Assembly: GCA_019745975.1 (NCBI GenBank)
Contig: JAIESQ010000052.1
Span: forward strand, 62,001-126,000
Direction of reading: 5' to 3'
Length of the DNA stretch: 64,000 nucleotides
Origin: Pirellulales bacterium
GTDB lineage: Bacteria; Planctomycetota; Planctomycetia; Pirellulales; JAEUIK01
A program made the translations under genes and the position numbers. The notes under the pieces were generated by a model. It was not told where the DNA came from and searched no databases. It was given only the letters and a program-made list of their open reading frames with translations. Of this stretch, positions 21,136-29,924 are shown in pieces (position 1 is the first letter of the stretch; each line of letters opens with the position of its first letter).

Positions 21136-22212
21136 TTAGTTGCGCACACCCACCCGCAAGTGCCGCGGATTGCGCGCCGCCGCGAAGGCCTGGGCCACCT
21201 CTTTCAACGGATACCACGGGCCGACCAGCTCCTGCAACGGAAATCGCCCGTGGGCCTGTTTGAGGAACTCGACAGCGACCAGCAGATCCTTGGGGGCGTA
21301 GTTATGGACGCCGCGGAGCGTCAGATTCCGCCGCACGATTTGCTCCAAAGAAATCGCGACCGGCGGACCTGGAAAAACGGCGCCCACCAGCACCAATGTG
21401 CCGCCGATGCACAGCACAGGCCACGCCGTCTCGAACGCCGCGGCCGCGCCGGAAAGCTCGAGCACCACGTCGAGCCCTGGGCCGGCGGAGGCCGCGGCGG
21501 CCGTGGCAACTAGCTCGTCAGGCGCGATCGCGTGCGTCGCCCCGCAGCGCAGCGCCTGCTCGCGTCGCTCAGTGTTCGGCTCCACTGCGATCACCACCGC
21601 CGCGCCACGCAACTGCGCCATCGCGCAGGCGGTCAACCCGAGCATGCCAGCCCCCAGGATGCCGACCGTGCGGCCCGCGATCGGCCCCGCCGCTGCCAGC
21701 GCGGCCGCCACCGTGGCCGTGGCGCAATTGGCTGGGCAGACAACTTCCAGCGGCAGCTCCTCAGGCAATTTCACGAGGGCCGTGCCTGGAGCCAGCAAAC
21801 AGTATTCGGCCAGCCCTCCCGTCAGTTCGCGCCGCGCAACGAATTGCTCGTGACCATACTTCACGCCGTGCAGGCATTTCTGCGGCAGCTCGCGCTGGCA
21901 ATAAAAGCAGTCGCCGCAACTCGCCACGATCGCCCAGGTCACGCGGTCGCCAACGCCAAGCTCCGCGCCCGCCAGGTCGTGCCGCGGCGCGCTCGCTCCC
22001 AACTCGACAATCTCGCCGACGATCTCATGCCCCAAAACGCTGGGGGCCGGCGAGTTGCGGCGCCCGCTGACCGTGTGCAAATCGCTGCCGCAGAGTGTGC
22101 AGCCGAGCACGCGCACGAGCACTTCGCCGCCGATGGGTGCCGGCACTGCGACATTGCGCAGTTCGAGCGGTTGCGACGGCTCGTGAAAGATCGCGGCCAG
22201 CGAGCTGTTCAT
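21136..22212 (-). CDS. Zn-dependent alcohol dehydrogenase, HpnZ-like (TIGR03366-type)
   Basis: GCTLCGSDLHTVSGRR, CGDCFYCQRELPQKCLHGVKYGHE, LTGGLAEYCLLAPGTALVKLPEELP, CATATVAAALAAAG; start placed at internal Met. Confidence 0.82.
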   Translation of the reverse strand: MNSSLAAIFHEPSQPLELRNVAVPAPIGGEVLVRVLGCTLCGSDLHTVSGRRNSPAPSVLGHEIVGEIVELGASAPRHDLAGAELGVGDRVTWAIVASCGDCFYCQRELPQKCLHGVKYGHEQFVARRELTGGLAEYCLLAPGTALVKLPEELPLEVVCPANCATATVAAALAAAGPIAGRTVGILGAGMLGLTACAMAQLRGAAVVIAVEPNTERREQALRCGATHAIAPDELVATAAAASAGPGLDVVLELSGAAAAFETAWPVLCIGGTLVLVGAVFPGPPVAISLEQIVRRNLTLRGVHNYAPKDLLVAVEFLKQAHGRFPLQELVGPWYPLKEVAQAFAAARNPRHLRVGVRN

Positions 22213-22222
22213 AGCGCAGCCT

Positions 22223-23587
22223 TCATGGCGCGGTGCCGGGTGCTGCGTCGCTAGCCAGCTCAAGGTCGGCTGCCGCCGGGCTCCGCTGCGCGAAATAACG
22301 CCAGGTGATGCCGACGCTCACCAGCGTCGTCGCGGCCGCCAACCAGCAAATCGAGTCGAAAAAACCCAGCAACTCGCCGCCGGACGACGCTGCCGCCACC
22401 GCGGCGCCACTGCCCGCCGAAATGATCCAGTTCCGCGCGATCATCACGGCCACGTATCCCAAGTAGCCCGTAGCGTCGGCCACCTGAATCAAGAAGCCCA
22501 GGTTGCCGCGCTGGCGCGTCATGGCCAGCAGGCGCTCGAAGATCGTCGTGTGTACCGCCACATAGGGCAGGTAGATCCCCAGCCCGATCAACACCATGAA
22601 GGCAAACCCACCCAGCGCCCCCGACTGCCGGGCGACCAGCGCCCCCACGAACAAGCACGCTCCCAGCCCAGAGATCGCCAACGAGCTGAAAAACGCGCTG
22701 CGATTGTCGCGCACCAACACCAACGAGCCGTTGATAGCCATTACGCCCAGCGCCACGATGATTTCTGAGCGGCTGTAGATCGTTTCATCGACGGCCACGC
22801 CCAACCCGCGCCACAGTTCTGGAGCGAAGTCGGCCCGCAAACTGCGGACGATCGTGATCGTCAGATACATCAGCACGATTGCCCCGAGCCCCAACCAGTA
22901 CCGCTGCAGCAACGACCAGCGCTCAGCTTTCGACAAAGTCGTGCGCGCCGAGCGCGCCACGACGTCGGCCGCCGACGGAGCGGGTATCCGCGACAGCATC
23001 GCGACACCCACTGCTAGTGGACCAGCGAACAGCAGTCCGGCCGCGGCGGGCATCCAATCTTCGGCGATGCCGCGTTCAAGAAGCCAGGCGCCGACCGACT
23101 TCGCGACGCCGTCGGCCAGCACGAAGCTCGCGCACAAGCCGGCGTTCAAGGCCTCGGTCAAGCGCCGCCCTTCGAGAAAGCCGATCACCAGCCCAAACAC
23201 CATCCCCAGCGGCAACCCATTGAGGAACAAATAAAAGGCGTTCCAAGGCCGCGGCGCCAGACCAAACCCAACGAGCGCCACTTCGGCCAGGCCGATCAGC
23301 ACAAGTATGCCAATCGCGCGGCGCTGCGGCGGCATCTCAGCAATGACCTTGATGCCCCAGAACTTCGAGATCGTGTAGCCCAGCACCTGCGAGGTGACCA
23401 GCACCACCTTGAAGGTCTGTCCCCACAGCAGTTCACCGTCGTCGAAACTGGCGGCCGTGAACGGCTTGCGAAAGCCGTACATGCAGAAGTAGGTGCCAAA
23501 GGCCGCCACCAACGACCACACCGTCCAGAACGCGCGGTGGCGCGGTGAGTCTTCACCAGCAGACGATAACGAGTGCGATACCGGCAT
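22223..23587 (-). CDS. MFS-like transporter, DUF5690-like
   Basis: About 12 TM; FGTYFCMYGFRKPFTAASF...LGYTISKFWGIKVIAEM; IVRSLRADFAPELW. Confidence 0.8.
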   Translation of the reverse strand: MPVSHSLSSAGEDSPRHRAFWTVWSLVAAFGTYFCMYGFRKPFTAASFDDGELLWGQTFKVVLVTSQVLGYTISKFWGIKVIAEMPPQRRAIGILVLIGLAEVALVGFGLAPRPWNAFYLFLNGLPLGMVFGLVIGFLEGRRLTEALNAGLCASFVLADGVAKSVGAWLLERGIAEDWMPAAAGLLFAGPLAVGVAMLSRIPAPSAADVVARSARTTLSKAERWSLLQRYWLGLGAIVLMYLTITIVRSLRADFAPELWRGLGVAVDETIYSRSEIIVALGVMAINGSLVLVRDNRSAFFSSLAISGLGACLFVGALVARQSGALGGFAFMVLIGLGIYLPYVAVHTTIFERLLAMTRQRGNLGFLIQVADATGYLGYVAVMIARNWIISAGSGAAVAAASSGGELLGFFDSICWLAAATTLVSVGITWRYFAQRSPAAADLELASDAAPGTAP

Positions 23588-23755
23588 GAGAATTCGACCG
23601 CCAGTGCGACGTGCATGGAGCAGCGATCAGCGCCTGTAGGCTATAAAGCAAAGCCTATCGCGGGCGCCGAATCTCAGGGCACCAGTATAGTGACCACCGG
23701 GCGGATGGAAATCGCGTGCCGCGGCGATGGCACATCCATCGCATTTGAGCGGCCG

Positions 23756-25396
23756 CTACTGGCTCGCCGGCGCTGCCCCCGCCGACTTCGTTTCGCGGCT
23801 GGTATGGTTCGCCTCGGCTTCTTCTTCCTCGGCGACCACCGCGACCCCAGCCGCATCGTTCTCCAGCGGCGGCAAGCCAAACGTCGCCGGCTCGTCCTCA
23901 AGATGGATCACGTCCATCTCCGTCGCGTCGACATCTTGCCGCAGCAGCAGGTAGATGCCCGTCGTGGCCGTCCAGAAGTAGCTGAAGCCAAACCCCAAAA
24001 GCAGCACTTGTACGGCCGCCAGCCAGAAGCTCAGCACCGCGACGCCAGCGCGGAAAACCCCGCTAGTCGCCTCACCTGCCGGGCCGATCTCAAGCCCGGA
24101 CTTCGCAGCCGAAGTCGGCTCGTTCGGGACAGTCGAAACTGTCGTCGCCATCGGCACGGCCGCCGCAGTAGAAGCCGGCTCGTTCGGGACAGTCGAAACT
24201 GTCGTCGCCATCGGCACGGCCGCCGCAGTAGAAGCCGCGTCAGGCGACACCACGACTGCGGTCTTGGCGTCTGCAAACCGCGCAACGCCGACGATCCCCT
24301 GCGGCAACTGCGCGGCGATCCGGGCCGTCGACGCCCGCCCAGCCGACCAACTTGCGCACCACAAGCTGAGATACACAATCGCCCCCGCAAACACCGTGAT
24401 CAGCAAGCCCGCCAGCACGCCGAGTCCGCCGGCGATCGCGGCATACCACAGATAGTGCAGTGGCCGCTGATAGACATAAGCGTACGTGCGGCTCAAGGCG
24501 TCGAAGCTGTCGCTTCCTTCGACGCTGATCGTCGCCCACATCAGCGGCCAACCGACCGCCAGCCCCAGCAAGAGAATGCCCATCACGAGGGCTAGCACGA
24601 GAAACAACGGCCACGCGACGCCCAGCACGAGCACTCCGACATCGAATCGCAGCAGCCAGCCGAGTGCGAATATCGGAATCGCTAGCACCAGCACGCCGAC
24701 TAGCGGCATCAACGGCGCCCAGAAATACGAGCCCCAATGCGACCAGGCGTGGCGCCTGGCCGGGCCGAACGTGGCCCGCTCGTCGCGCGCCAGCCGCACG
24801 CCTGCCATCCGCGTAATCACGCCGCCGGCGTAACCCCAGACGGCCAGGCCCCAAATGCCGGCGGTCAACATGAAGGTAAAACCCGAGATCGTCAGCCCCG
24901 GCTTGAACAGTAGCACAAAGGGTGTCGACAGCCGAGTGAACGGGCCGAAGTACGCGTTGATCGACGCCTGTGCTGCGAAGGGTTGCCCTTGCACCGGAGT
25001 GTCAGTGACCGGCACCAGTTCAGTTTGCATGGTTGTGGTCGATGCGCCGTCGGCAGTTGTCACGTTCACCGGGACCTGTCGAACGTAGATTTCACCCGAA
25101 GCGGTTGCCAAGGGAGTCGCAGCATCCGCCTGCCAAGGAAGCGTGCTGTATGCCGCGGTCAGTTGTTGCACGTGAGGATCGCTGGCTCCGGAAAATACTT
25201 TGGCCAGCCCCCACCAGCCCGTGACCATCGCCAGCACCGCCGCCGAAGCTACGACCATCTGCCGGGCATCGAGCGCCAGCCGGAACGACTTCAGCAGGAT
25301 CATCCAACGGTAGCGCTGAATCCAACTGCTGAGTCCGGGCCCCGCCGGTACGACCGGCGCAGGCGAAACCGTATGACTTGAGGCGGTCGCGTCCAT
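23756..25396 (-). CDS. Multi-TM hypothetical membrane protein
   Basis: 546-aa ORF with several hydrophobic segments and an internal 20-aa duplicated linker. Confidence 0.82.
   Translation of the reverse strand: MDATASSHTVSPAPVVPAGPGLSSWIQRYRWMILLKSFRLALDARQMVVASAAVLAMVTGWWGLAKVFSGASDPHVQQLTAAYSTLPWQADAATPLATASGEIYVRQVPVNVTTADGASTTTMQTELVPVTDTPVQGQPFAAQASINAYFGPFTRLSTPFVLLFKPGLTISGFTFMLTAGIWGLAVWGYAGGVITRMAGVRLARDERATFGPARRHAWSHWGSYFWAPLMPLVGVLVLAIPIFALGWLLRFDVGVLVLGVAWPLFLVLALVMGILLLGLAVGWPLMWATISVEGSDSFDALSRTYAYVYQRPLHYLWYAAIAGGLGVLAGLLITVFAGAIVYLSLWCASWSAGRASTARIAAQLPQGIVGVARFADAKTAVVVSPDAASTAAAVPMATTVSTVPNEPASTAAAVPMATTVSTVPNEPTSAAKSGLEIGPAGEATSGVFRAGVAVLSFWLAAVQVLLLGFGFSYFWTATTGIYLLLRQDVDATEMDVIHLEDEPATFGLPPLENDAAGVAVVAEEEEAEANHTSRETKSAGAAPASQ
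24116..24237. repeat. Exact 60-bp tandem duplication in coding sequence
   Basis: CGGCTCGTTCGGGACAGTCGAAACTGTCGTCGCCATCGGCACGGCCGCCGCAGTAGAAGC twice in tandem; encodes duplicated STAAAVPMATTVSTVPNEP. Confidence 0.95.
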
Positions 25397-25509
25397 GACG
25401 TCCTCTCCCTAAATCGGGCAGCCAGTGCGTCGCCGCTTCAAGTGCGGCAGCTTCCTGGGTCGGCGAAATTATAGGCCCCGCCGGCGATTCTCTCCTAGAG
25501 CGGTTGCCT

Positions 25510-25579
25510 AAGGGGACTGGCTCCGAGCCAAAGAGACTCGGACGTCACTACGACGCCGCTGCGAGGTGCCTGTCCCCTT
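25510..25579. repeat. Dispersed-type inverted repeat (AAGGGGACTGGCTCC...GGTGCCTGTCCCCTT)
   Basis: 15-nt arms with two mismatches, inner CCGAG..CTCGG hairpin; intergenic between divergent genes. Confidence 0.75.
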
Positions 25580-25693
25580 GTCGTCCACGTGCCGGCGTGT
25601 CCGCGCTAGTTTGACATCAGGCGCGCCCGGTGTGACCATGACGCCAAACACCCGCCTGTTGGCATATTCGGCGAACTCGTCAGGAGAATATCC

Positions 25694-27826
25694 ATGTCGC
25701 TCCGCCTGCTGCACAACTCTTGGCTGCCAACGGTAATCGTTGCGTTGTGCTCGGCGACGGCCGCGTCCGCCGCGACGATCGCCGACTACGCTCCCCCGCC
25801 GGCCGGGTCGGTCAAAATCACCCGCGACAAATTCGGCGTGCCGCACATCATTGCCGCCGACGATGCGAGCTTGTTCTATGGGGTGGGCTACGCGCAGGCC
25901 GAAGATCAACTCGAGAACATCGCGGAGAACTATCTGCGCGCCGCTGGCCGCAGCGCCGAATTCGAGGGGCCCGGCTCGCTCAAGCAAGACCACCTGATCC
26001 GCGCGCTGCGTGTGCCCCAGCGCGCCGAAGAACAATACAAACGCCTGAGCGACGAGCTGCGCACCCAGCTCGACGCTTACGCCGCCGGCCTGAATGCCTA
26101 TCTCAAGGAGCATCGCTCAAAACTGCCTGAGTGGATCGAACCACCCCGCCCACAGGACGTGTTGTCCTTCTACAACTATGTGGAAGTGCAGTTCTGTATT
26201 TCCGACTGCCAGCGCGATTTGAGCAAGGCGGGCGTCAAGGTGGCGGCCTTCACCGACTGGCCCGACCGCCACGAGCTGGCCTACGGTTCGAATCAGTTTG
26301 CCGTGTCGCCGCGCCGCTCCGCGACCGGCACAGCGCAGCTTTCGATGGACCCGCATTTGCCGCTCTCGAGCTTTTATCGCTGGTACGAGATGCACCTGGT
26401 GAGCCCGTCGGTCAATGTCATGGGGTGCTGCTTCTTCGGCTCCCCCTACATCAGCATGGGGCGCACTGCGACAACCGCCTGGTGCATGACGGTCAACGCG
26501 CCCGATCTGGCTGACGTGTTCGCCTTCAACATTCAGGCCGACGATCCCACGAAGTATCAGGACGTCGATGGCTGGAAGAAGTTCGACGACGCGCAAGAGA
26601 CCTATAAAGTACTGCGCGGCGACAAGCTCGAAGAAGTGCGACTGCCCGTGCGCCAAACCGTCCTTGGCCCTGTGATGGCCGAGGCCGACGGTCGGGCGTA
26701 CGTTTACGCCTTTCCCTGGCACGACAACGCCAACCGCGCCACGCAGATCATGAGCATGGCCCGCGCGACCAACGTCGACGAGTTCCGCAAATCGCTCGAA
26801 CCACTCGGCCTGGTGATGTTCAACGTCGTGTACGCCGACGCCGCGGGCGACATCTTTTACGTCTCCAACGGCCGCATCCCGCGCCGCGACCAGCGCATCG
26901 ACAGCCACGCGATTCGCCCCGGCCACGAAGCCTGGGCCCGCTGGCAGGGATTTCATCCGCTGGCCGAGCTGCCGCAAGTGCTCAATCCCCCCTGTGGATT
27001 CTTGATGAACACCAACAGCGGGCCACACAACGTCTGCCCCGACGTCGCCCCACAGCCCTCGAGCTTCGCTCCCTATATCTTTGGGCAAGAAGCGAACAGC
27101 CGCTCGATTCGCTTGCGGTCGCTATTGTCGGCCGACGAAGAAATCTCCTGGGACGAGATGCACACCTATGCCACCGACACGCGCAGCGAAACGCTTGATG
27201 CCTGGGTCCCAAAACTCGTCGAGCGCATCGAGCAGCAAGCAGAAAAGTCCACGCAGCAAGCCGAGCGCTTGCGCGAGATCGCTGCCGTGCTGAAAGCCTG
27301 GGACCGCCGCACCGAGCTCGACAGCCGCGGCGGCGTGTTGTTCATGGTCATTTTTGCCAATGGCGCTTTCCCCGGCGCGTTCGACAAAGATGATCTTGGC
27401 GACGCGACGCAGATTGTCCTCAAGGCGGCCGACGCGGTCGCCAACAAATTCGGCCAGCTCGACGCCCCCTGGAGCGCGTACAGCCGCATCCGCCGCGGCG
27501 ACCGCGACCTGGCCATCGCTGGCAACGGCTGGCGTGATCCCCGCCTGGGCATGCTCACCACGTTGCGCCCCACCTACGGCGTTGTCGACGACGGCAAACG
27601 GTTCGCCACCGGCGGCACCAGCTACGCCATGGTCGTCGACTTCAGTTGCGGCGGTCGTTCGATCAGTTGCCTGCCGTTTGGCGTCAGCGACCGTGAGGAC
27701 TCCAAGCACTTCGCCGATCAACTGCCGCTGTATGCCAAGAAGCAATACAAGCCCGCCTGGTTCACACACGATGAAATCAAGGCGAACACGGAATCGGAAG
27801 TTGTATTGAAGGCAAAAGCCAAGTAG
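25694..27826 (+). CDS. Penicillin acylase family (S45) Ntn-hydrolase
   Basis: VKITRDKFGVPHIIAADDASLFYGVGYAQAEDQ; GSNQFAVSPRRSATGTAQLSMDPHLPL autoproteolytic Ser. Confidence 0.93.
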   Translation: MSLRLLHNSWLPTVIVALCSATAASAATIADYAPPPAGSVKITRDKFGVPHIIAADDASLFYGVGYAQAEDQLENIAENYLRAAGRSAEFEGPGSLKQDHLIRALRVPQRAEEQYKRLSDELRTQLDAYAAGLNAYLKEHRSKLPEWIEPPRPQDVLSFYNYVEVQFCISDCQRDLSKAGVKVAAFTDWPDRHELAYGSNQFAVSPRRSATGTAQLSMDPHLPLSSFYRWYEMHLVSPSVNVMGCCFFGSPYISMGRTATTAWCMTVNAPDLADVFAFNIQADDPTKYQDVDGWKKFDDAQETYKVLRGDKLEEVRLPVRQTVLGPVMAEADGRAYVYAFPWHDNANRATQIMSMARATNVDEFRKSLEPLGLVMFNVVYADAAGDIFYVSNGRIPRRDQRIDSHAIRPGHEAWARWQGFHPLAELPQVLNPPCGFLMNTNSGPHNVCPDVAPQPSSFAPYIFGQEANSRSIRLRSLLSADEEISWDEMHTYATDTRSETLDAWVPKLVERIEQQAEKSTQQAERLREIAAVLKAWDRRTELDSRGGVLFMVIFANGAFPGAFDKDDLGDATQIVLKAADAVANKFGQLDAPWSAYSRIRRGDRDLAIAGNGWRDPRLGMLTTLRPTYGVVDDGKRFATGGTSYAMVVDFSCGGRSISCLPFGVSDREDSKHFADQLPLYAKKQYKPAWFTHDEIKANTESEVVLKAKAK

Positions 27827-27841
27827 TTCAAGGGGCTCAAT

Positions 27842-27872
27842 CGGGTGCCACTGCTGGCTTGTCCAGCAGTGC
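27842..27872. repeat. Palindromic repeat CGGGTGCCACTGCTGGCTTGTCCAGCAGTGC
   Basis: CACTGCTGG/CCAGCAGTG stem, 5-nt loop; near-identical to 59726-59754. Confidence 0.8.
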
Positions 27873-27917
27873 CTCTTGTGTTCTCGTCAGTTTTTGCACA
27901 TCCGCGAACGGACGCGC

Positions 27918-29567
27918 ATGACCGCCGACTCAACAAGCTTCGACTACGCCGCTGCCTGCCAGGCTGCCGATGCTTGGGCCGCCATCCCGCCGCGCTACAA
28001 TCTCGGCGCGGCGCTCACCCGTGGCAATGTCGAAGCCGGCCGCGGCGATCGCGTCGCCCTCAATTGGGAAAACTCGGCCAGCGAGCGCCGGCAATACACC
28101 TACGCGCAGCTTGACGAGCTGAGCACCCGCTTTGCCAGCGCCCTGGCAACGCTCGGCGTTTCGCCCGGCGACCGCGTCCTGTTGCGGCTCCCCAACCTCC
28201 CCGAGTACTACATCGCGGCGCTCGGCGTGGCCAAGCTCGGCGGCGTCTTCATCCCCACCAGCACCCAGTTCCACACCTCCGAAGTCGCCTATCGTTTGCA
28301 AGACGCCGGCGTCGTCGTCGCCGTCACCACCACCGGCCTGGCCGCCGAGATCGAAGCCTCGCGCGATCAGGCGCCCGCACTGCGCCACGTGATTGCTTAC
28401 CAGTACGCCGGCGCGCCGCTCTCCTCTGGACAGCTCGATTTCTGGCAGATCGTCGATTCTGGTGACGCCACCTTCCCCTCGGCCGATACCGCCAACGACG
28501 ATCTGGCCTTCATCGCCTACACCTCGGGCACGACCGGCGATCCCAAAGGCGTCGTCCACTATCAGCGCTATCCGATCTCCTACGAATCGTTGATCCGGCA
28601 CTGGCACGACTATCGCGACGACGACATCGTCACCTGCCCCGCCGAGTTGGGCTGGCTGCTGCCTGTCGCCTCGACCTTTCTGTACGCCATGCGCTGCGGC
28701 ATTTCGATCGTGCTCTACCATTCGCTCGACGGGCGGTTTCATCCGCCCGCCTGGTTCGAGCTTGTAGAGCGCTATGGCGTGACGAACTTTGTCGGCACGC
28801 CGACCATGTATCGCATGCTGATCGCCGACCGCGAATTCTCCCAGGCAAAGCTCGGCTCACTGCGGCATGGCACCAGCGCCGGCGAGCCCTTGCCCCCCGA
28901 CACGCTGCTGGCCATCCGCGACACGCTCGGCATCACCCCCCTCGATGGCATTGGTATGAGCGAGTGCATGGTCTACTGCTTCAACGCCGCAGGGGATGAA
29001 GTCGTGCCAGGCAGTTGCGGCCGCCCCGCTCCCGGCTGCGATGTGCGGCTCATGAACGATCAATTGCAGGAGGTTGCGATCGGCGAAGAAGGCGTGCTCT
29101 GCGTGCGCCGCAGCTCGCACCCCGGCATGATGCAGGAGTATTGGCACAAGTCTGACCGCACCGCCGAAGTCTTCGACGGCGACTGGTACATCTCTGGCGA
29201 TGTGCTCTCGCGCGATGAATCCGACCGCTTCTGGTTCAAGGGGCGCAACGACGATGTGATCAAGGCGTCCGGCTATCGCATCTCGCCGTTCGAGGTCGAA
29301 AGCTGCCTGGTCGAACATCCGGCCGTGCTCGAAGCGGCCGCCGTCTCCAGCCCCGACAGCGTGCGCGGCTTCGTCGTCAAGGCCTTTATCGTGCTGCGCG
29401 CCGGGCAGAGTGCTTCGCCGGATTTGGCAGCCGACATCCAGCTCTGGGCCCGCCAGCGCATGGCCGGCTACAAATACCCGCGCAAGGTCGAGTTCGTCGC
29501 CGAGTTGCCCAAAACCACCAGCGGTAAGATCAAGCGCCGGCTGCTCCGCGAAGGAGAAGCCGGCTGA
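27918..29567 (+). CDS. AMP-dependent acyl-CoA synthetase/ligase
   Basis: AYTSGTTGDPKGVVHY, YISGDVLSRDESDRFWFKGRNDDVIKASGYRISPFEVE, PKTTSGKIKRRLLR. Confidence 0.92.
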   Translation: MTADSTSFDYAAACQAADAWAAIPPRYNLGAALTRGNVEAGRGDRVALNWENSASERRQYTYAQLDELSTRFASALATLGVSPGDRVLLRLPNLPEYYIAALGVAKLGGVFIPTSTQFHTSEVAYRLQDAGVVVAVTTTGLAAEIEASRDQAPALRHVIAYQYAGAPLSSGQLDFWQIVDSGDATFPSADTANDDLAFIAYTSGTTGDPKGVVHYQRYPISYESLIRHWHDYRDDDIVTCPAELGWLLPVASTFLYAMRCGISIVLYHSLDGRFHPPAWFELVERYGVTNFVGTPTMYRMLIADREFSQAKLGSLRHGTSAGEPLPPDTLLAIRDTLGITPLDGIGMSECMVYCFNAAGDEVVPGSCGRPAPGCDVRLMNDQLQEVAIGEEGVLCVRRSSHPGMMQEYWHKSDRTAEVFDGDWYISGDVLSRDESDRFWFKGRNDDVIKASGYRISPFEVESCLVEHPAVLEAAAVSSPDSVRGFVVKAFIVLRAGQSASPDLAADIQLWARQRMAGYKYPRKVEFVAELPKTTSGKIKRRLLREGEAG

Positions 29568-29924
29568 GCTCCGCGGCGGCATCTCTCCTGCTCTGCTTGT
29601 TTCTCCACGTCTCACTCACCTGTGGGGCGCTGCCTGGGAAGATTTCCGGCACACGGAGCCGGGGGCGATCGCACGCCGTGCGCCGCAATCCCTTTTGAGA
29701 ACTCCATTTAATGCGCCGTGCCGGCGCGCCGCGCGGAGCACGCGCCGCTTGCCCGTGGTTGGCGAACCACTTATCTTACAGAAGACTTCCCGCCTGCAAC
29801 TTTCGGCGGCAAGCTCGACCCGATCAACAATTCCGAATGTGTCACCAGCCGGATTGCTGATCGGTGCCTCGCCCCGGATTTTGCCTCCCGCCAAGAACCT
29901 CATTCTCTCGTAGAACCAGGTGCC

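Noticed and set aside
26286-26300. GGTTCGAATC resembling a tRNA T-loop
   Set aside because: Lies inside the penicillin acylase coding sequence; no acceptor or anticodon stem around it.
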